This document shows, piece by piece, positions 21,850 through 34,300 of a stretch of DNA of 64,000 nt; the stretch's first letter is position 1; the number at the start of each line of letters is the position of its first letter. Source of the stretch: Allium sativum. Lineage: Eukaryota; Streptophyta; Magnoliopsida; Asparagales; Amaryllidaceae. The translations under genes and the position numbers were made by a program. Where the stretch lies: positions 34,030,501-34,094,500 of the forward strand of contig CM060923.1 in assembly GCA_030737875.1 (NCBI GenBank), read 5' to 3'. The notes below the pieces were generated by a model, which was not told where the DNA came from, ran no database searches, and worked only from the letters and a program-made list of their open reading frames with translations.

Positions 21850-23340
21850 TGTTTGAATCCTTGTTTCCTTCTTTCCCGAGTCTCCGGAGCTCCTGGCATT
21901 CTGGGAGATAATCTCATCGCGGCATGGTTCCGTAGGCTCGACGAGACTACGAGACTTGTCAAAGGGCAAACAAGTGCCCAACTTCCATCTATAGCCATAG
22001 TAGTTTCACCTGTGGCTAATTTTTTTCGAGCTTTGTAGGATTCTCCGTGCGATGGAGGCAGCTTTCGAGAGACCTGTCAACAAGTTACACAAGGATGGCA
22101 AAGATGAGAATGAGGGAGTTTGGCTAAGGAGCACAACCCAAGGATGAAGAACTCATGGATATAGACTTGGTTCACAAAGGAGGGGAGGAAAGAATAGTAA
22201 AACCTAAAGACAAGAGGAAATATCTTTATTATGGTATAACGGGTCGTATAATTAAGGGCAAGGGCAAGAACAAATGACAGGATTTTCAGGAGGGAAAATG
22301 CATGCTCTCACCGCCAGCGTACCTGAGAGAAAGATAGTGAAGTCTAGTTCTTCTTTTTGATCATCCTATTAGTACTCTTTTTGATTTTAGCACTTCACAT
22401 TCATTTATATCTGCTTCCATAGTTGAGTCTCTGCACCTTAGTACTTGTATAGTAGAAGATCCCATTATTGTCTCAAATCCAATTTGTGGTTCAGCTCATT
22501 TATCTTTGGTTTGTAAGGATTTGAGACACTTATGTTTTTGGTTTCATGGGCTATGGGTTGATTCTAGGCATGGATTGGTTAGCTAGTAATTGTGAAAGGA
22601 GGGTAGTTAGACTTTCGACTTGCCTCGGGAATACCCTCGAAATTTCGTGCGATCCTAAGAGATCAGTTTGACTTAGCTACCTAGAATCACTTTATGTATT
22701 TATCGATGATTTTCGATCTGTTAGAGTAGTCCATGAGCACGCAAATGTTTTTGATTAGGTTAGGGATTTTCCCCCTAAAATTCGAGATAGACTTCCGCAT
22801 ATATCTAGTTGACAATGCAAAGCCAGTTATGTGATCAACGATAGTTTTGGAGCAAGATTGGCAAGGATAGCCAGAGTCGGTTAAGTGCTCAATTGTTTGG
22901 TTGTTTTGCTAGTATCATCTCACATAAATCGTCCAAATTCGGAGGAGGTATTCCTTGGGTGCTTGTCTGATATTGGTTTTGGGGCTTGTACTTGAGGGAT
23001 TCCAAGTTCGATTAGGATGGTTTGCGTGAGAGATATCGACCCTCAGATTTGTGACATGAGGGATAAGCTAAGTAGAAGAGAGACCTTTAATCATCTTAGT
23101 ACATACACTTGGTATCATGGTTAACTTCTGTTTATCTTGGAAAGATAGTTCGACAACATTGGATACCCTCTAGCATAGTAAATGATCGAGGTCCTATCTT
23201 TACTAGTGGGTTTTGGAAATGGAGGTCAAGAAGCTTCACAATCGTGAAGTTAAATTGGTTAAGGTACAGTGGAGTGAAGCTCAAAGAAGATGCGACTTAG
23301 AAGACTGAAGACTAGATACACGCATCATACTCTTTTTGAG
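21850..23340 (+). pseudogene. Element A gag-pol scraps
   Basis: Only fragments of a Tekay-like polyprotein remain in about 1.5 kb, where E has about 4.4 kb. A gag-like start lies near 21880-22040 (AWFRRLDE). A protease region lies near 22340-22560 (LFDFSTSHSF, catalytic DSG lost) and continues into VESLHL and PIIVSNP. A pre-RT linker lies near 22560-22830. After a large deletion, an integrase scrap is at 23120-23210 (IPSSIVNDRGPIF) and a chromodomain end at 23215-23340 (REVKLVKVQW). RT and RNase H are absent. Frames change constantly, so no product is expected. Confidence 0.8.
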
Positions 23341-23942
23341 GGTATATCCTTGATTCCTCCTTTTTTCTGTAATATTTGTTTGCATGCTATTCTTTATCTT
23401 TTAAGTATATCCTCGGTCCTATCCTCAATCCTTAGGTAGAAGCCAATGGATGAAAACATGTGTTTGAGACATGTTATGATTGATGGTTGCAAGTGGTTGC
23501 AAGTGTTTGCTAGTGGTTGCTCGTGGATGCATATACACACATTAGGCACTAGATTGGCTCAGTCACTTTCATATTACATATGCATATGAATGTATTTGTA
23601 TATGGATTGAAACTTGAAGTGTTATCATATGGATGTTGCATATGTATGAGTGAATATGCATACATATAGTATTTACATGGTTAGAGATATTTGCATACAT
23701 ACTGGACGCATGACACTCTCATGATTCACATTAAGGAGGTCAACTGGATCAGCAGACCACCTGATTTTGCACTAGATAAGAGACAAATATACACACTCTG
23801 CATATGTTCATATGGCATTAAAAGTCTTTTAAGGACAATGGATGCTTGTGGATGATGGATGAGCAGATGGATGATTGGATGTTAGGATGCATTCTTCTTA
23901 ACTTGAAGATTTCGGGGACGAAATCCTTTAAGGAGAGGAGAA
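23341..23942 (+). other. Element A 3' UTR and polypurine tract
   Basis: Non-coding, homologous to 530-1132. Carries the GGAGGTCAACTGGATCAG-type inverted repeat near 23735-23762 and ends AAGGAGAGGAGAA (23930-23942). Confidence 0.75.
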
Positions 23943-24450
23943 TGTAACACCCCGAATTTTCTGAGAACATTAAAATTAACAAATTCAAGAACACTTAATT
24001 TTTAGAAGAAGAATTAAGTGAAATGGGTTGCACTACTACGTTCGTCTCAAAATTTTGGTCAAGATAGACATTTGGTTTGCATAAAACGGATACCTTATGA
24101 AGAAGTTATTAAGCCTTGAAGTTTGTATGCATATGAGAAAAAAAAATAGATACATATAAAAATTAAATAAATAAATATGCAAAAAAGTTCAAAACAGCGA
24201 ATCGGGATGGGGAATAACCGAACCGACCCATTTTTGAGGTCGACCCAAGCCCCGCTAGGTCGACTAGGGGTTGATTCAGGTTCTTTGGCTATCAACCCGT
24301 GGGCCGATTCGCTCTAAGGCAGATGTGGCATCTGATTGGTTCTAATGGACTCCTTGCTGAGTCATTAGGGATGATGTGGCTATTCTATCTTGTCTGAATG
24401 GCTTTGATTTGCTCTAGGTTAATCTGACGGTTCCTATTAAATCAAACTTC

Positions 24451-24457
24451 TATATAA
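24451..24457 (+). promoter_or_regulatory. TATA box of the A 3' LTR
   Basis: TATATAA, same context as 6563. Confidence 0.6.
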
Positions 24458-24685
24458 GCAACCTAAATCTAAACCCTAAGCCACACAAAAATATTCCTAG
24501 AGCCGTCATGCCATTAATGGTGAACCTAGAATTGCCGTCATCTCTTTCAACTCAAAGGAAAGATAAAAGCTACATAAAAATCAAAACTAATCTAATTCAA
24601 TTAAGAGAATTCATCGATCTACATCAAAGGCGAGCAATTCAGTTTCAGAATACGGATCCCTGAAATCAAGTTTTTCCTTTTGATT

Positions 24686-24691
24686 GTAAGT
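24686..24691 (+). promoter_or_regulatory. Putative 5' splice site in the A 3' LTR
   Basis: GTAAGT then GTAG, matching the 5' LTR site. With the acceptor at 28013 the predicted intron is about 3.3 kb. Confidence 0.45.
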
Positions 24692-25696
24692 GTAGTTATC
24701 TTTCAGATGTGAATAAATTAAAGACATGATTTGTAATGAATTGTAAAATAGAATTGTATCAAGTTGTATGTGATGCTGATTCATGTTTATTCATGTCTAT
24801 TCTATCATATATGCCTATGAACTATTATGGTCTATCGAACCTATCATGTTATGTGGAAATTGGTGAGTAAACCTATGATGTTGTATACGAATTTGGGAAC
24901 GAAATTATCATATGTAAGTTTGGTGATATTATGATACATACAAGTTTTAGGCTAAGTCATGTCGTTATGCCTAATTGTTTAGAGCCAATATGCATACATG
25001 TTTAGATCTACGACCTTATATGTTTAGATCTACAACTTTATATGTTAGATCCATATGCCTTTATGATAGATCTAATTTGCAAGTTCACCACTACATGCCA
25101 AGTTTAACTTGTATAGTTTTATGTAAATTCATATGCTTGTGGTTCATATTACACAGATCAAATTTGCAAGTTCATAATTAAAAGTATATTGTTCTATGCC
25201 AAATCCATGTGACATATGTGTAGTTTGATCCATACTTTTGTATGATGTTGGAACGTTGCAAAATTCCTCTTTTCCCCTTTTTTGTTTTATAAGTTAGGCT
25301 AAAATATCGAGCCTAACATTAATTTTGCGAACGTACAACGGGGGTATCGTTGGGGAAAACATGAAATTACATGTAATTAGCATGTTTGACACATAAGCAT
25401 GATAAGTGGCATGAAAATGGTATAATCTATATACCTAAAATTTTGAACGTGATTTAGAAAGAAAGTGGGCCATGACAATAATTGATTTATAATTTACATA
25501 TAAATATGTAGGATAAACATGAAAAATTACATGGCATAGATTGGTTCATGAAATGGTATATTTAGTATACCATTAATTGTGAGCATAATTAAAAGGATAA
25601 TTATGGCATAATTAAATTGGGAATAGTTTACATATGGAATTTGTCATAAATAAGAAATATGTAAATTTAGAAAAGACGAATATGCCTAACCCGAGG

Positions 25697-25769
25697 TTAG
25701 ACTGAGTTATGGTGTAAAACTGCCCGGAACCGACCGGCACATCCAGTGACCACAACAACACCTGTCTAA
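25697..25769 (+). other. Conserved LTR hairpin, A 3' LTR copy 1
   Basis: TTAGAC/GTCTAA. Second stem GTTATGGT/ACCACAAC carries the same single mismatch as the 5' LTR copy. Confidence 0.6.
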
Positions 25770-25809
25770 TGTGGGTGGTTAGTGCATTGAGCCCAAAAAG
25801 GACCCGAGG

Positions 25810-25882
25810 TTAGACTGAGTTGTGGTGTAAAACTGCCCGGAACCGACCAGCACATCCAGTGACCACAACAATACCTGTCTAA
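25810..25882 (+). other. Conserved LTR hairpin, A 3' LTR copy 2
   Basis: TTAGAC/GTCTAA and perfect GTTGTGGT/ACCACAAC. Confidence 0.7.
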
Positions 25883-25979
25883 TGTGAGTGGTTGGTACTT
25901 TAATAAAGCTAAGTCAAGATTGGTAGGGTTAAGTCAATTAAGGAAACACTTAACCAATTCAACATGTTAACTAAACTGA

Positions 25980-26240
25980 TGGGTGAGGTTAAGTAAATTT
26001 AGAAAACTTAACCGTTATAACATGTTAATTAGACAAGTGGGTGAGGTTAAGTAAATTTAGAACACTTAACCGTTATAACATGTTAATTAGACAAGTGGGC
26101 GAGGTTAAGTAAATTTAGAACACTTAACCGTTATAACATGTTAATTAGACAAGTGGGTGAGGTTAAGTAAATTTAGAACACTTAACCTATATAACATGTT
26201 AATTAGACAAGTGGGTGAGGTTAAGTAAATTTAGAAACAC
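25980..26240 (+). repeat. 58-bp tandem array, A 3' LTR
   Basis: About five units of the GAGGTTAAGTAAATTTAGA repeat, one fewer than the 5' LTR. Confidence 0.85.
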
Positions 26241-26640
26241 TTAACTAATATAACTTGATTTATGGAAAGGTTAAGTTAAAATAAGAGGGCAACACTTAAC
26301 CAATATAACTTGATTTGTAGTAGGGTTAAGTTAACACAAGAAGGCAACACTTAACCAAAGTAACATGACACGTAGGTGGGTTAAGTTAACTTGAATTGAT
26401 TGATGACACTTAACTAATACAACAAGATGAATACGTGGGGTTAAGCTAATAAGAAACACTTGACCAATATAACTTGATGAACGAACGGGGTTAAGTTAAT
26501 AGGAAACACTTAACCAATCCAACAAGATAAGTAAGGAGGGTCAAGTTAATAAGAAATGTTTAACCAACATGACACGATGAATGAGTGGGTTAAGTTAACA
26601 TGAGCGGACAACACTTAACTAATATGGCGTAATGTGCAGG

Positions 26641-27240
26641 AGGGTTAAGTACATATCAGGTTGGTGGGTAATATTAGTAAATATAGGCCCACAAAACTTA
26701 ACCATTAAATAAACATGCTTGAATCAGTGGAAGGGTTAAGTACATATCGGGTTGGTGGGTAATATTAGTAAATATAGGCCCACAAAACTTAACCATTAAA
26801 TGAACATGCTTGAATCAGTGGAAGGGTTAAGTACATATCGGGTTGGTGGGTAATATTAATAAATATAAGCCCACAAAACTTAACCATTAAATAAACATGC
26901 TTAATCAGTGGAAGGGTTAAGTACATATCGGGTTGATGGGTAATATTAATAAATATAGGCCCACAAAACTTAACCATTAAATAAATATGCTTGAATCAGT
27001 GGAAGGGTTAAGTACATATCGGGTTGGTGGGTAATATTAGTAAATATAGGCCAACAAAACTTAACTATTAAATAAACATGCTTGAATCAATCAGAGGGTT
27101 AAGTACATCTCGTGTAGATGGGTAATATTAGTACATATAGGCCCACAAAACTTAACCGTTTATTAAAAATGCTTGAATCGATGGGAGGGTTAAGTACATA
27201 TCGGGTTGGTGGGTAATATTAGTAAATATAGGCCCACAAA
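26641..27240 (+). repeat. About 92-bp tandem array, A 3' LTR
   Basis: Seven units beginning GGGTTAAGTACATATC, matching the 5' LTR in number and in the variant sixth unit. Confidence 0.85.
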
Positions 27241-27980
27241 CTTAACCAATAGGAAACCCGAGTAACGGGGACCTATTTCAGCAGTAACCCACATGGATGT
27301 ATCACGGTACCCTGAACTAGGCAGGGTGGGGCACGATTACTGGGCTGATTATAAGCGGTCAAAACAACGGCAGGGAGTATGTCAGTGTAGGTTCCGACGG
27401 TTTACGGACGTGCACATACTCCGGAGTGGTAAAAAGCAGGCACTGGGTACCAGTAGTTGTACACTGTGCATCTTGAATCATGTCGGGTTGCTATCATAAG
27501 GATTGATACACCTTATGGTGGGACCAGCACAGGGTATCTACACGCAAGAGAGGGTCGCTTGACACAGACATATGGAACATGAATACAAGTAGGGAGCCGA
27601 TCGATGGGGTAGTAATGGTACATCTAACATGTTCATGGCAATTAGGCTGATTGAGGTGGAATCCTCACGATATATGTACACCTGAAGGCTACCACAATTA
27701 CGGGGGGTTGGGATCATGATTATCATTTTATACAGATTACTAGTTGGGACACTAGTTAGGTGGTGCAGAGATAAATATAGAAATCAGATTGACAGAGTAG
27801 TAGCGAATCAGTGAAAAAGTAGACGCACATTCAGTTCACCTTGCACTTATCTTGTCTTTAGTTACCTTGTTTTTATGGTATTGTCCTATTTTCGGTTTAT
27901 TCATGTCATGATCCTTTATCTTGTTTGCATGCTGAAAGATCACTGGACTTACCAGACTTATGTCTGACCTAGTTTGTTTT

Positions 27981-28013
27981 TCGCCTCTTTTCTTCCGTTT
28001 CCCCTCCCCCCAG
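27981..28013 (+). promoter_or_regulatory. Putative 3' splice site in the A 3' LTR
   Basis: TCGCCTCTTTTCTTCCG then C-rich tract and CAG, followed by GT. Confidence 0.45.
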
Positions 28014-28394
28014 GTAGTCAGGGAGGGAATAGCTCAGCCTAACTTGGACCTCTTCTCTTTCCAAGCTTGAAGATTAGTTGGTATATCGCTTTGGACTCTC
28101 TCTCTTCCACTGCTATGGCTGGTTCATGCTTTATCGGGGAATATCATTGTTTTTTATGCTTCTTTTATTCTTGGAAGTTCTTAAATCAAGAAAGAAGTTC
28201 TATGTATTACATTTAAATATGATTGAGGAAATTGTTGTAAAAGCTTGACTGAATTAAGTTGTTTATAAAATGACTTTAATTTCCGCTGCTTTATTTGTCT
28301 GTCTTGTAATTTATCTATATCTTTTACCTATAATGCTCCACCGAAGTTAAGGCATTCCCATTGTGAGTGACCTTAACGGAGGTGGGGTGTTTCA

Positions 28395-29597
28395 GAAAAT
28401 CATTGATGATGTGGTTAACTTGCTGAAATGTTTTTCTAGCATAGTAATTATTTGATTTCTTGACTTTTTTTTAAGTTTCTTGGATTTTTTTTGGATTTCT
28501 GAACTGTAGCAATGAGTTCTTGATGATTTCTTGAGTTGTTACAGTTGAAGTGGCATAAAATCCGGCGAAGCACACTGTTGTAATTAGGGTTTATGCGACT
28601 TTGATGAGGCACAACTCTGAAATGATCAAAAATTCTTCTCATATGATGAGTGACACTCTTTGATGAGAAAGTTTACTCACATGACGAAGATTTCCTGATG
28701 AGTAAATTGGTCTTTTGAATCGGTTTCTAAAAAAATGCCATTAGGCAATAAGGTCTAATACAGTAAATGAGTTTTGATCTAATTATACTTTAGATTCTAT
28801 TTTGTAAGCAATTTGCAATACAAACGAGAAGGATGTAAATGACTTATTATTGCTTCAGAATGATTATTGATACATAGAATAGTGTACATGCACCACTATC
28901 TTTGTTAATAATAGGTTTGAAAGCGCATACTTTGGTCCGACTGCAAACTTCCAAAAATACCCTTACATAGCCTTATAAATCTTTAGCCCTACATATCATT
29001 TAAAACTTGGATTTAATAATTAAATTTCTTTTTACAAATTCAAACTCCATTTCTGCATGTATAAACAAATCTTAACAACCTCAAAAATTGTATCCGCCAA
29101 ATAGTTTTTTTTTACAACATCGCTCATTATATGTTAATAACACATATAAATATTAAAAGTATACTAAAATTTTATTGCTACAATTTAAAATTTTAAAATA
29201 ATAATTAAAGTTAACTATGTATTATTTCAATGCAAAAATAAAGATAAAATTAAATTAGGGCAAATCATTTCTCTTAAATGAGTTAGATATGTATAGTTTC
29301 TAAATGGATAATATGCGCAAAGCATGTTATAATCACGTGCGAAGCGAATTGCCGTAACACTCGTATGTCTAGTTATAAAAGAAATAGCAAAATATGCCAG
29401 TTGAATGTTAACGTGAATATTAGAAAAAGACATTTGGGTCGAATAGATTAGGTGAACCCGAACCATGTTGAGATATATTCCAATAACCGCTCATATGATA
29501 CTCTAATTTACTTTATTAGTGATTAATTTTACAATATGGGGAATTTATCTTTAAACTTATAAATATAAGTAATTCATGGATAGCAGGCAGTTTCATG
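28395..29597. other. Flank of element A: likely copia leader, then unassigned AT-rich DNA
   Basis: The first 250 bp or so should be the upstream leader of the minus-strand copia gag fragment at 5628-5936, since element A separates them. I find no clear copia LTR or primer site here. From about 28700 to 29597 the DNA is AT-rich with no supportable gene. Confidence 0.4.
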
Positions 29598-30110
29598 TAG
29601 GGGTGGGCAAATGGTTGGTTCGGCTTCAAACCAATCAAAAATATTGAAATCAAAATAACCATTCCAGAAACATAAACCAAACCAAATCGATATTTTTTGA
29701 AACCAAAACCAATCGAACCGATAATATTTGGTTCGGTTCGGTTGGTTTATCTTAAAATGAAATAGATATTCTAGTTGTTAATATAACATATAATTAAAAC
29801 AAATAATTAAGTTCGTATGATGCAAATATTTTAAAAATCAATCTCTTCTTCTAAAAATGTCACACTGAAGTTAAGGAAAAAATTTGTTATAAAATTATTG
29901 TAAATAATAACAGTGTTAGTGGTACCTTTTGGACTTTTAAATATATTTATTTTTAAGTTTGGTTTAATTGGTTGGTTCGGGTTCCAAATATTAAAAACCA
30001 AATCTGACCAATAAACCAATTGAATATAAAAACCAAAATCAATCTGAACCGACCAAAATTAACCAGTTTTTTGGGTTTAATTGGTTTCAACCAATAAACG
30101 CTCACCTCCG
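29598..30110. mobile_element. hAT-like MITE (513 bp) with 8-bp target duplication
   Basis: Left end TAGGGGTGGGCAAATGG, right end AACGCTCACCTCCG. The terminal inverted repeat is about 11 bp with three mismatches, and sub-terminal GGTTGGTTCGG/AACCAATTAAACC blocks are also inverted. A perfect 8-bp duplication, GTTTCATG, flanks it (29590-29597 and 30111-30118). Terminal TAGGGGTG and an 8-bp TSD fit non-autonomous hAT elements. No transposase. Confidence 0.7.
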
Positions 30111-30454
30111 GTTTCATGTTATATTGTTTCAGCAGTGAGTTAGGCACCTCATGGAATGAACTTTATTTCTATATTTGATCCTTGAAACTTATTGGTAATA
30201 TCTGTTAAATGAATTAGTGAAATTTAATCTGAATTATTGAGTAAAAAAATACTCCCATTTCAATACTCATCACGCTTTGTTTTTTCTTTACGTTCTTCTT
30301 CACTTTGATTTCCAAATTTGGGTTACTAAAAGCTGTCATTCGAAACTAATATTTAAATCATGAAGTTCCTCTCTAATGAACGTTTTATTCAATTGATTGG
30401 TAATTTTTGTTGCAAATGCTTCCACTGTCGAGATTTTATAAGATTGAGTACTTT

Positions 30455-31164
30455 TAGTGTGTTGCTAAAAGCATCCAGAAAATGCTTCCTAACAGCATTT
30501 CTAAAAAAACACCTACATTATTTTTTATGCATGCTTCCGGCTGCCAAACAATTAAAAAAAGGAGGCACCCAACCCTATTTATTCTCACCTTTTTATTCGA
30601 CTCCTCAACTGCACATCTATTCGCCTCTCAACGTCGCCATCGCTCTCACTTATCGTTCTCAAGAGATGAAATCAATAACAAAACAATAATTGTAATTTCT
30701 AATAATCAGAAAGAAAAAACAAAAAATAATAGGCACTGACGTTGGAATCGTACAAAGTTAATTTAAATCAAAATCACCTCTTCTCCTTCGTAGAGGATTG
30801 GTTATTCACTAGATCTTCTGTATATATATTCTCACCCATCACTGGTTAGCAATCCAAAAGTTTCTATCACTCCAATAAAGTTTTTCCAAAATACAGTTTT
30901 TTTGAATATTAGGGTTTTGAGTAATAAAGAAACAACCACTTGTATTGAGGTTTGTGACAAAAAATGTTGCGATTGATTAGGAAAAAAACGAAGAAATTAG
31001 GGTTTATTTTTGAATAGATTGCAAGAGCAAAGCATACGCTCGGTCATTAGTGAATGAGTGGGGAGTTACATTTGGTGTTAGGGAGTATATCAATTAAATA
31101 AAGAGTGTTTAAATTTGTTATGGTATTAGAAAGCACTTTTCTGAATGCTTTTAGCAACACACTA
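30455..31164. mobile_element. Possible inverted-repeat transposon (710 bp)
   Basis: TAGTGTGTTGCTAAAAGCAT at 30455 is repeated inverted at 31145-31164, and the similarity runs on inward (CCAGAAAATGCTT versus TTCAGAAAAGTGCTT). No perfect flanking duplication is visible. No transposase frame is convincing; the short ORFs inside look like chance. Family unassigned (Mutator-like or hAT-like both possible). Confidence 0.5.
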
Positions 31165-32214
31165 TTTTTATGATTTTTTTACCCTTTCCAATTTGTCGAA
31201 TTTTCGACTTATTTCATTTGCCAGTAATGATGTGGGTTGTATATAAAGTTCAATTTTGAAATCAAATTAATTATTTTCCATTTGAAATTTTCAGCCTGAC
31301 TTTGTTTTTTCATATTTTGGCCAGTGTTTTTTTCGCATGGTTTTAAATTGTCACCAGTTGATATTAGATATATATTCGGAAATGTCCAAATAAACTACGA
31401 ACCTTGTTGATTTTCTAGAATTTTCAATTTTGACTCGGTTGCTCTTTCATTTATTGTTTGCATCTTTGATGAAATTATATCTATGGTTGAATTAGTTTGC
31501 TTTATTAAAACTTGATAGTTGTCCCTTGTTTGATATTGGTTTATATTACCTGCTATAGGTCCTTACAATGGAAACAGTGCTTAAGCTTGTGTGCATTGAA
31601 CCATCTAATACTATGTACATGTGTCCTTATGTTTGATGTACACTATCAAAGGTGTGCCTTAGTAGAATTGAAGCTTGTGCATTTGCACCATCTTGTTGTG
31701 TGCATGCTTAAACTATTGCATATGGACGTTGTGCTTCTTGTCATGGTTTGAATTGCGAGATAAAGGTTGTATTGTTGTTTCGCGGCTTATGTTGAATTTC
31801 CCGAGTTTAGGCCTGGTTAGGTTGAGTCTTAACCATGTGGATGCTACCACTTCGTTTTAGTGTGCATGCATGTAGTTTTTCTAAATATTGCCTGAACTTA
31901 TGTCCTTGTTGCCTCCATTGTGTTGTGATGATGCACCCTGTTGTACTGTGTAATCTGAGTTGGTCTATTACCTTCTTGGTATGTTGATGCATGCTTAGCT
32001 TGTTTTGTTTGTGACAAGGATGCATGTTCTTTTGTGTGCATGATTCTGAACCAATTGCTCCAGTACGCGTGTGTGTGAACTTGGTTCATTGTTGGGCGGG
32101 TATGTGCATGGTTGTATTCACCTTGTCTTGAGTTTTTCCTAATTCACGTTGTGTCGTATATATGTACATGTGTATACATATATGTGAAGAAGAAAAAGAG
32201 TTCAAGATAAATGC
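31165..32214. other. Unassigned non-coding DNA
   Basis: No gene, RNA or repeat that I can support. Somewhat enriched in TGTGCATG-like words. Confidence 0.4.
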
Positions 32215-33857
32215 TGTAACGACCCAAATTTTTAATTTTTTAGTTTTGAATATTCAAAACTTGTTTAAATGTAGAATTGGAAATATAAATGGATTTTTAT
32301 ATGGAATTTATCGATTAACTAAACGGAATACAATTTAATCTCGAATATAATGAATTAGCGTAGTATGAGAAATAATTGAATTCTAAGTTAAAAATGAATC
32401 GAAGCGATTCTAACAATTTAAATAAATTCTATTTAAAATAAAACGGTTGCAATAATTTATTATCAATGGATTTGATTATTTCAAAATTGACTTACATTTG
32501 ATTGATTTAGTAAAACACGTGAAAATAGACAATTTTCAAACGATCTCACATTTTAATGATACCAATTTTATAAAATCCGTAATGATTAATTATTACTAGA
32601 TTTAAAGTTTCGTGTCAATCATATTTGTTATGTAATCGTGACAATATAAATGCGTATCGATTTACGATTTGAAATTTAAAATAGTGTTTTTGCATACAGC
32701 CTAGAAATTCGACAAAACCAGTTTCATCGAGTCCGGAATATTAAACTATAACAGGGTGAGAATTTTCATTGCGATCGGAGATTCTATGTGATACGAATTA
32801 TAAACGTAAATAGTGAATATAATATAATAAATTTTCTAAAGCTTTCCAAATCTTTAAAAGAATCTATCCTAATCTCGAAAAATCTTTGCAAATCTTCAAG
32901 AATAAAATACAATGTTTTTTGCTCAGAAATATCGGTCGATTGTTGATTTTAGAAAACATGCTTCATTCAAAACAACATACTCTTCAAAATCAATGAAAGA
33001 AAGAAACCCTGAATCCTCCTAATCTATCAAAAATCAAAAAATCTGAATCAAATCCTTAAATTGCATAAAAAATTCTTTGAGCTTGTATGAGCTTCAACTT
33101 CAACCCTGTAGCCTTCGTGTGTAGTGCGATGCTGATAAGGGGGAGCTCAATTTTGCCCAGCACACCTAGGGTAGGCCGACATTCGTGATTAGGGAGGCGG
33201 AAGAGTTTTTAAGGGTGTCGAGGGGGTTTCTGGGTTGAAGGCGAGCTCGTGGGAGGAGTATGGTGATATTCGACATTGACAATTGTCGATAATTGCTAAA
33301 GGGGGACATTAGCTTTTGAGCTCCAACCTGGGGATGACCGTATGCGAGGGGTAGAGATTAAGGAGGTGAGTTTGCTGGTGGTGTCGACGATGGGGGTAGG
33401 TGGTCGGAGCAGTGGCTATGGTCAGTCAAAGCTTGGCTAAGTTCGGTTTTTTTTGCAGTAGGGATTCCATTTTCTAATTTAGGAAGAAGGTAAATGAGGA
33501 TTAAAGTTAACTAGTGATTAATTTACTTAGATAATAAATTTTAATCACATAAAATTTTGTGCAAACTTGTAAAAGTTGTATCTTATTCACACGTGATTAG
33601 ATTTCAATGAAATGAGATGCATTGGAATCCTCTCAGCAAATACTATTGTAGGAATTGAATTGAATTGGATTGGAGCCAGCTGGAATTTTTGATTAAATTA
33701 AACACCTGTTTAATTTAATAAAAAATAAATCGTTATATCGATGATTAAAATCAAGGTGAGTAAATCTCACTCAGAATTTTATACTTAAAATTATTTTTAT
33801 AGTTAAAAGTAATTGTTAGTTGTTTGGATGAATTGATAAATTATTATCAATGGCTTA

Positions 33858-33898
<41 letters not shown>

Positions 33899-34300
33899 GA
33901 TATAGGTTTGGTAGTTGGATATTCCCGCACCTTTTAGTAAATGAGACTTTATGCACCCTACAAAATAGCGGATGACCCTATATACCGCGATATCCCGCCT
34001 TGAAGCGGGATTGGTATTATTTGTGTTGACTTACATATATGGATGCATGCAAATAAGTTGGAGGGATCCAAGTGGATTCCTCAACAATTATATTGTATAT
34101 TTTCATATATAGTGTTTTTTGGCAAGGCCAATCGGTTTTTTAGAGTGGACCGTGCCACTTTCATTATAACCAGTAATGATACATTGGAGTACAGGTGACA
34201 AGTAGTTATTATCTCAGCTATAAACGGTTTTGTAGTGGACCGCCCATTGAATCTTACCAGATTACAGCACAAGAGTCGAGATATCTCTCAAGCTGATAAT
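32215..34300 (+). repeat. LTR-like sequence starting TGTAACGACCC (end not found)
   Basis: TGTAACGACCC is a common plant gypsy LTR start and differs from the TGTAACACCC of the other elements. Downstream features would fit an LTR: a GC-richer block (33080-33440), an AAGGTGAGTAA donor-like site at 33754, and an (AT)n run at 33859-33895. I could not find a matching end or a second copy, so this may be a fragment. Confidence 0.35.
33859..33895. repeat. (AT)n microsatellite
   Basis: About 37 bases of alternating A and T. Confidence 0.95.

Larger units (their letters stand above)
6052..28394 (+). mobile_element. Element A: long-LTR Ty3/gypsy element, gutted interior, host of nested element B
   Basis: Complete plus-strand element flanked by a perfect 5-bp target duplication, GAAAA at 6047-6051 and 28395-28399. 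Its 5' LTR is 6052-9746 plus 20899-21704, interrupted by element B. The interior is 21705-23942 and the 3' LTR is 23943-28394. Without B the element is about 11.2 kb, of which about 9 kb is LTR. The interior keeps the primer site, scraps of gag, protease, integrase and chromodomain, and the polypurine tract, but RT/RNase H are missing. It could only have been mobilised in trans, or it decayed after insertion. Confidence 0.9.
23943..28394 (+). repeat. Element A 3' LTR (4452 bp)
   Basis: Uninterrupted copy, TGTAACACCCC to GGGGTGTTTCA. Contents: TATA box at 24451, donor-like GTAAGT at 24686, hairpins at 25697 and 25810, arrays at 25980-26240 and 26641-27240, acceptor-like CAG ending 28013. It shows the empty target site of element B near 27570. 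Confidence 0.93.

Noticed and set aside
30360..30689. 109-codon plus-strand frame
   Set aside because: Crosses the boundary of the inverted-repeat element and shows no coding-like composition or motif.
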